64,000 nucleotides of DNA from Natrialba aegyptia DSM 13077. GTDB taxonomy: Archaea; Halobacteriota; Halobacteria; Halobacteriales; Natrialbaceae. The translations under genes were made by a program, and so were the position numbers. Positions 61,516-64,000 of this stretch are shown here, in pieces. The notes under the pieces are model-generated. The model was not told the DNA's origin, ran no database searches, and saw only the letters and a list, made by a program, of their open reading frames with translations. Position 1 is the first letter of the stretch. Each line of letters starts with the position of its first letter. The stretch lies in contig NZ_AOIP01000031.1 of the NCBI RefSeq assembly GCF_000337535.1, positions 506,704 to 570,703 of the forward strand, written 5' to 3'.

Positions 61516-61631
61516 GCATGCGCTCTGTCGAGCGCCGGTAACTTTGTTCTACCGGTGCGGTATGTTCACGCAGCTATCGGAGTGTGGTACCATTCCAAAT
61601 CGTTATGTGATCGGCCGCGCGTGTCCTGCGT

Positions 61632-62129
61632 ATGACGAGTCCGACAATGCCAGCGATACGCGTCGATCACGTCGGAATCGCCGTCGACTCCGTTCCCGAC
61701 GCCGAAGGGTTGCTCTTCGCGTTCGGCTGCGAGAAAATCCACGAGGAACGAAGCGAGTACGGCGAGTTCACCTGGGCGACGTACGTCCTCGGCGACGCGT
61801 CCCGACTCGAACTGATCGCGCCCGACGACGGGACGAACTCGTTTCTGACGGATTTCCTCGAACGGAACGGGCCGGGGCTGCACCACGTCACGCTCGAGGT
61901 CGCCGATCTCGAGGCGGCGGTGGAGGCGCTCGATGCGGCCGGCGTGTCGGTCGTCGACCGGCAGACGTTCGAGCACTGGCACGAGGCGTTCGTGACGCCG
62001 CAGAATCCGACGGGCGTCCTGTTTCAGTTGATGGAGTACCGGGAGGGGTACGCCGACGATCGCGCGGCCGGAGATCGATTGTTCGTGCACGGTGTGCCGG
62101 TACCGGACCGGCGGGACTCGACGCGGTAA
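61632..62129 (+). CDS. VOC family (glyoxalase-fold) protein
   Basis: The 165-residue protein has the paired beta-alpha-beta-beta-beta VOC fold: IRVDHVGIAVDSVPDAEGLL (metal His), SRLELIAPDDG (metal Glu), GLHHVTLEVADLEAAVEALD (second His) and TGVLFQLMEYREGYA (second Glu). The closest type is methylmalonyl-CoA epimerase-like. It lies divergent from the ThDP enzyme and upstream of the EthD gene. An ATG six codons later (MPAIRVDHV) may also serve. Confidence 0.85.
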   Translation: MTSPTMPAIRVDHVGIAVDSVPDAEGLLFAFGCEKIHEERSEYGEFTWATYVLGDASRLELIAPDDGTNSFLTDFLERNGPGLHHVTLEVADLEAAVEALDAAGVSVVDRQTFEHWHEAFVTPQNPTGVLFQLMEYREGYADDRAAGDRLFVHGVPVPDRRDSTR

Positions 62130-62242
62130 CGCCGCTACGGGTCGTCGCGGACCGACCGCGGTCCGCCGTGAGCGCACCGCGGGGTGCATTTCACGGGAAC
62201 AGGTACCATGATTTATTGTACTGTACGAAAAAGGGGCTCGTG

Positions 62243-63034
62243 ATGTACAAGCACGTCGCCCTGCTGGTTCGACAGGAGGGACTGTCTCACGAGGAGTTCG
62301 TCGACCACTGGCAGACCACCCACACGCCGATCGCCCGCGAGATCGAGGGCGTCGTCCGGTACCAGCAGGTCCTCCCGACCGACCCCGAGAACGCCGAGTT
62401 CGACGGCCTGGCTGAACTCTACTTCGAGGACCTCGAAGACCTCTATGCCGCCCTCGGCAGCGAGGGTTCACGCGACTACGACCCGGACCAGGGCAAAGCC
62501 AAGGAGGCCCGCGAGGACGTGAACAACTTCCTCGCCGTCGAAGAGCGACCGCGGTTCATCGGCGAAGAGATCGTCCAGAAAGACGAAGTCGGCGGCGACA
62601 GCGTGGAGCGTAGCTCCACGAGCAACCGGACGAAGTCCGGTGACACCGACGGCCTGTACAAACACTCGGCGTTCCTGGTTCGCAAGGAGGGCATGACCCA
62701 CGACGAGTTCGTCGACTACTGGCAGACCACTCACACGCCGATCGCCCGCGAAATCGAGGGCGTCGTGAAGTACAACACCGTGATCCCGACCGATCCCGAG
62801 CACGCCGAGTTCGACGGCGTCGCCGAACTCTACTTCGAGGACCTCGAGAAGCTCTACGACGCGCTCGGCAGCGAGGGATCGCGCGATTACGACCCCGCCC
62901 GCGGGAAGGCAAAGGAGGCCCGCGAGGACGTGAACAACTTCCTCGCCGTCGAAGAGCGACCGCGGTTCATCGGCCGGGAACGACTCGTCAAAGCCGACGG
63001 GGAACGCGTCGGAACCGGCGGCGGCCGGAGGTGA
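62243..63034 (+). CDS. Tandem EthD-domain protein
   Basis: The 263-residue protein is two EthD (dimeric alpha-beta barrel) domains in a row: MYKHVALLVRQEGLSHEEFV and LYKHSAFLVRKEGMTHDEFV, each going on with HWQTTHTPIAREIEGVV or the Tyr version. They end NNFLAVEERPRFIG twice. Single-domain EthD proteins work as dimers, so the tandem may be an intramolecular dimer. The domains are 137 residues apart. The linker (EVGGDSVERSSTSNRTKSGD) is made by two hairpins. EthD proteins accompany ring hydroxylases and catabolic operons. Confidence 0.88.
   Translation: MYKHVALLVRQEGLSHEEFVDHWQTTHTPIAREIEGVVRYQQVLPTDPENAEFDGLAELYFEDLEDLYAALGSEGSRDYDPDQGKAKEAREDVNNFLAVEERPRFIGEEIVQKDEVGGDSVERSSTSNRTKSGDTDGLYKHSAFLVRKEGMTHDEFVDYWQTTHTPIAREIEGVVKYNTVIPTDPEHAEFDGVAELYFEDLEKLYDALGSEGSRDYDPARGKAKEAREDVNNFLAVEERPRFIGRERLVKADGERVGTGGGRR
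62501..62563 (+). repeat. Direct repeat, first copy (EthD gene)
   Basis: This 63-bp segment of the first EthD domain is identical to 62912-62974 in the second. The exact match inside more diverged flanking coding sequence suggests recent gene conversion or recent duplication. Confidence 0.8.
62602..62641 (+). repeat. Paired hairpins coding the EthD linker
   Basis: CGTGGAGC-GTA-GCTCCACG (62602-62620) and ACCGGAC-GAA-GTCCGGT (62625-62641) are two perfect stem-loops with 3-nt loops, five bases apart and in frame. They code the linker SVERSSTSNRTKSG between the EthD domains and resemble an inserted palindromic element. Confidence 0.7.
62912..62974 (+). repeat. Direct repeat, second copy (EthD gene)
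   Basis: Identical to 62501-62563, offset 411 bp (137 codons). Confidence 0.8.
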
Positions 63035-63037
63035 GCG

Positions 63038-63625
63038 ATGCCCGACTTCGACACCCAGGTCCGCGACGCCCTCCCCGAACTCGAGCACGTCGAGAGCGAC
63101 GACCTCCGCGAGCGCATCGTCGAGGCGTGGGTCCTGGGCCTCGACCGCGGCGGCTGGCGGGACGTGACGGACATCCCCTACGCCTGGAACATCCACGAGG
63201 TCACCAACGTCGAGCACGTCCGCGGCGTCACGCGCATCGCGGTCGATGCCGCCACTCAGCAACGCGAGTTCCACGACGCCGATCCCGATCTCGACACCAT
63301 CGTCGCGGCCGCCCTCCTGCACGACGTGGGCAAGTGCTACGAGTATCCAGATTTCGTCGACGACGAGTTGCTCGACGACCCGTCCCCCCGCTACGTCAGC
63401 GACGAAATCCCGCACTCGATTTCGGGGTACGCCCTCGCCCACGAGGTCGGCTGTCCCCTGTCGGTCCAGCGCGCCATCCCGCACTTCCTGGGCGAAGTAC
63501 CGACCCGGACGCTCGAAGCTGAACTCGTCAAGAGCGCTAACTCGGCGTCCTCGAACGCGATCACCCAGGCCGCGATGGGGCTCACGCTGCAGGAGTGGGT
63601 CGAGGAGTACTCGCAGACGGCCTGA
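63038..63625 (+). CDS. HD-domain protein
   Basis: The 195-residue protein starts MPDFDTQVRDALPELEHVES and has the HD metal phosphohydrolase signature: a first His in VEHVRGVTRIAVDA and ALLHDVGKCYEYPDF (HD). A later HEVGCPLSVQRAIPHFLGEV fits the helix with further His ligands. Its ATG lies 3 bp after the EthD stop, so they are co-transcribed. The substrate is unknown. Confidence 0.88.
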   Translation: MPDFDTQVRDALPELEHVESDDLRERIVEAWVLGLDRGGWRDVTDIPYAWNIHEVTNVEHVRGVTRIAVDAATQQREFHDADPDLDTIVAAALLHDVGKCYEYPDFVDDELLDDPSPRYVSDEIPHSISGYALAHEVGCPLSVQRAIPHFLGEVPTRTLEAELVKSANSASSNAITQAAMGLTLQEWVEEYSQTA

Positions 63626-63678
63626 ACGCCGACCGGTGACGGATTCGATCGGACAATCGACGGTCGACTAATCGAGTG

Positions 63679-64000
63679 TTACTGTTCGGTATCCGAACCC
63701 CCATCCGCGATGGTTTCCGTCGGCTGTTCCGGGCTCCCGGTGATCCGTCCGAGATCCAGTATCATCCGGATGTCGTCGTCGAGTTCAGCGTACTCGCTCG
63801 TCGTCGTCACGAGCGAGACGCCGACGAACACCGCGACGGCGACGATCGTCGCGACCTGTCCGCCGAGGAAGCCGTAGGGGAGCGACAGTCCCAGATACTC
63901 AACCCCGTAAGCCAGCAAGATCGTGAGGACGAGTCCCGATCCGCCACCGGCGAGCGCCCCCTCGGCCGTCGCACCGCGCCAGTTGTACGCGATCGCGACG
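63679..64000 (-). CDS. Sodium:solute symporter family, C-terminal end (5' beyond window)
   Basis: The visible ~107 residues are the end of a SSS-family transporter: VAIAYNWRGATAEGALAGGG, then the hydrophobic LVLTILLAYGVEYLGLSLPY and QVATIVAVAVFVGVSLVTTT, and a short acidic cytoplasmic tail ending GGSDTEQ. The YNWRGATAEGALAG element is the loop before the last helices of the SSF fold. The frame remains open to the window edge. The solute is unknown. Confidence 0.82.
   Translation of the reverse strand, partial: VAIAYNWRGATAEGALAGGGSGLVLTILLAYGVEYLGLSLPYGFLGGQVATIVAVAVFVGVSLVTTTSEYAELDDDIRMILDLGRITGSPEQPTETIADGGSDTEQ

Noticed and set aside
59558-62242. An open frame of more than 1,000 codons on the plus strand running into the EthD gene.
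   Set aside because: Its first 800+ codons are antisense to the ThDP enzyme and then cross the VOC gene in another frame. Only the last 264 codons (from 62243) are the true EthD gene.

Overview
The window is about 64 kb from a halophilic archaeon (class Halobacteria). The evidence is the high-GC, strongly acidic coding sequence, many Tat (twin-arginine) leaders, PGF-CTERM S-layer glycoproteins, archaeal-type translation and lipid genes (dphB, GGGP synthase, L37e, LSm, Trm5), HTH_10 regulators and A/T-rich TATA promoters placed for leaderless transcripts. The gene complement looks most like Natrialbales (Natrinema/Haloterrigena-type), but that placement is inference.

Layout. (1) 1-4.7 kb: the start of a GH3 beta-glucosidase (truncated by the window edge), diphthine synthase, a Rieske protein, Trm5 and tRNA-Thr(CGU). 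(2) 4.7-15.8 kb, accessory and surface region: a sulfatase-like protein, two tandem S-layer glycoprotein paralogues separated by two small genes broken by in-frame stops, a winged-helix regulator preceded by a gene remnant, a Tat-exported M14-like protein, an A/T-rich patch and a frameshifted IS1595-type insertion sequence. (3) 15.9-24.9 kb: a Tat-exported PQQ-type beta-propeller, a Tat-exported alpha/beta hydrolase, AspRS, a cytochrome P450 divergent from an HTH_10 regulator, a Sir2 deacylase and a DUF1326/DUF2182 membrane pair. (4) 25-37.8 kb, core: GGGP synthase, threonine synthase, LSm-L37e, a zinc metalloprotease-like protein, small membrane proteins, a Dna2-like nuclease-helicase, a K+ channel, an AIR-synthase-like protein and an F420-type (LLM) oxidoreductase.

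(5) 37.9-64 kb: a catabolic island centred on phenylacetate. It holds an SDR, a HAD hydrolase, an APH-like kinase, a 3-hydroxyacyl-CoA dehydrogenase/enoyl-CoA hydratase fusion, a winged-helix regulator, a MaoC hydratase and two phenylacetate-CoA ligases. It also holds a branched-chain/aromatic-acid type ABC importer with fused LivH-LivM permeases, two PaaI-type thioesterases, an HTH_10 regulator and the phenylacetyl-CoA epoxidase genes paaABCD. The C-terminal zinc ribbon of bacterial PaaD is a separate small gene here. Downstream follow an LLM oxidoreductase, an NAD-dependent epimerase, a ThDP enzyme, a VOC protein, a tandem EthD protein, an HD-domain protein and the C-terminus of a sodium:solute symporter.

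How it fits together: the ABC system would import an aromatic or branched acid, PaaK would activate it to the CoA thioester, PaaABC(D) would epoxidise the ring, and the HACD/ECH fusion with MaoC would carry out beta-oxidation-like steps. PaaI would hydrolyse stalled thioesters. I did not find a PaaE-type reductase, PaaG isomerase, PaaZ aldehyde dehydrogenase or PaaJ thiolase in this window.
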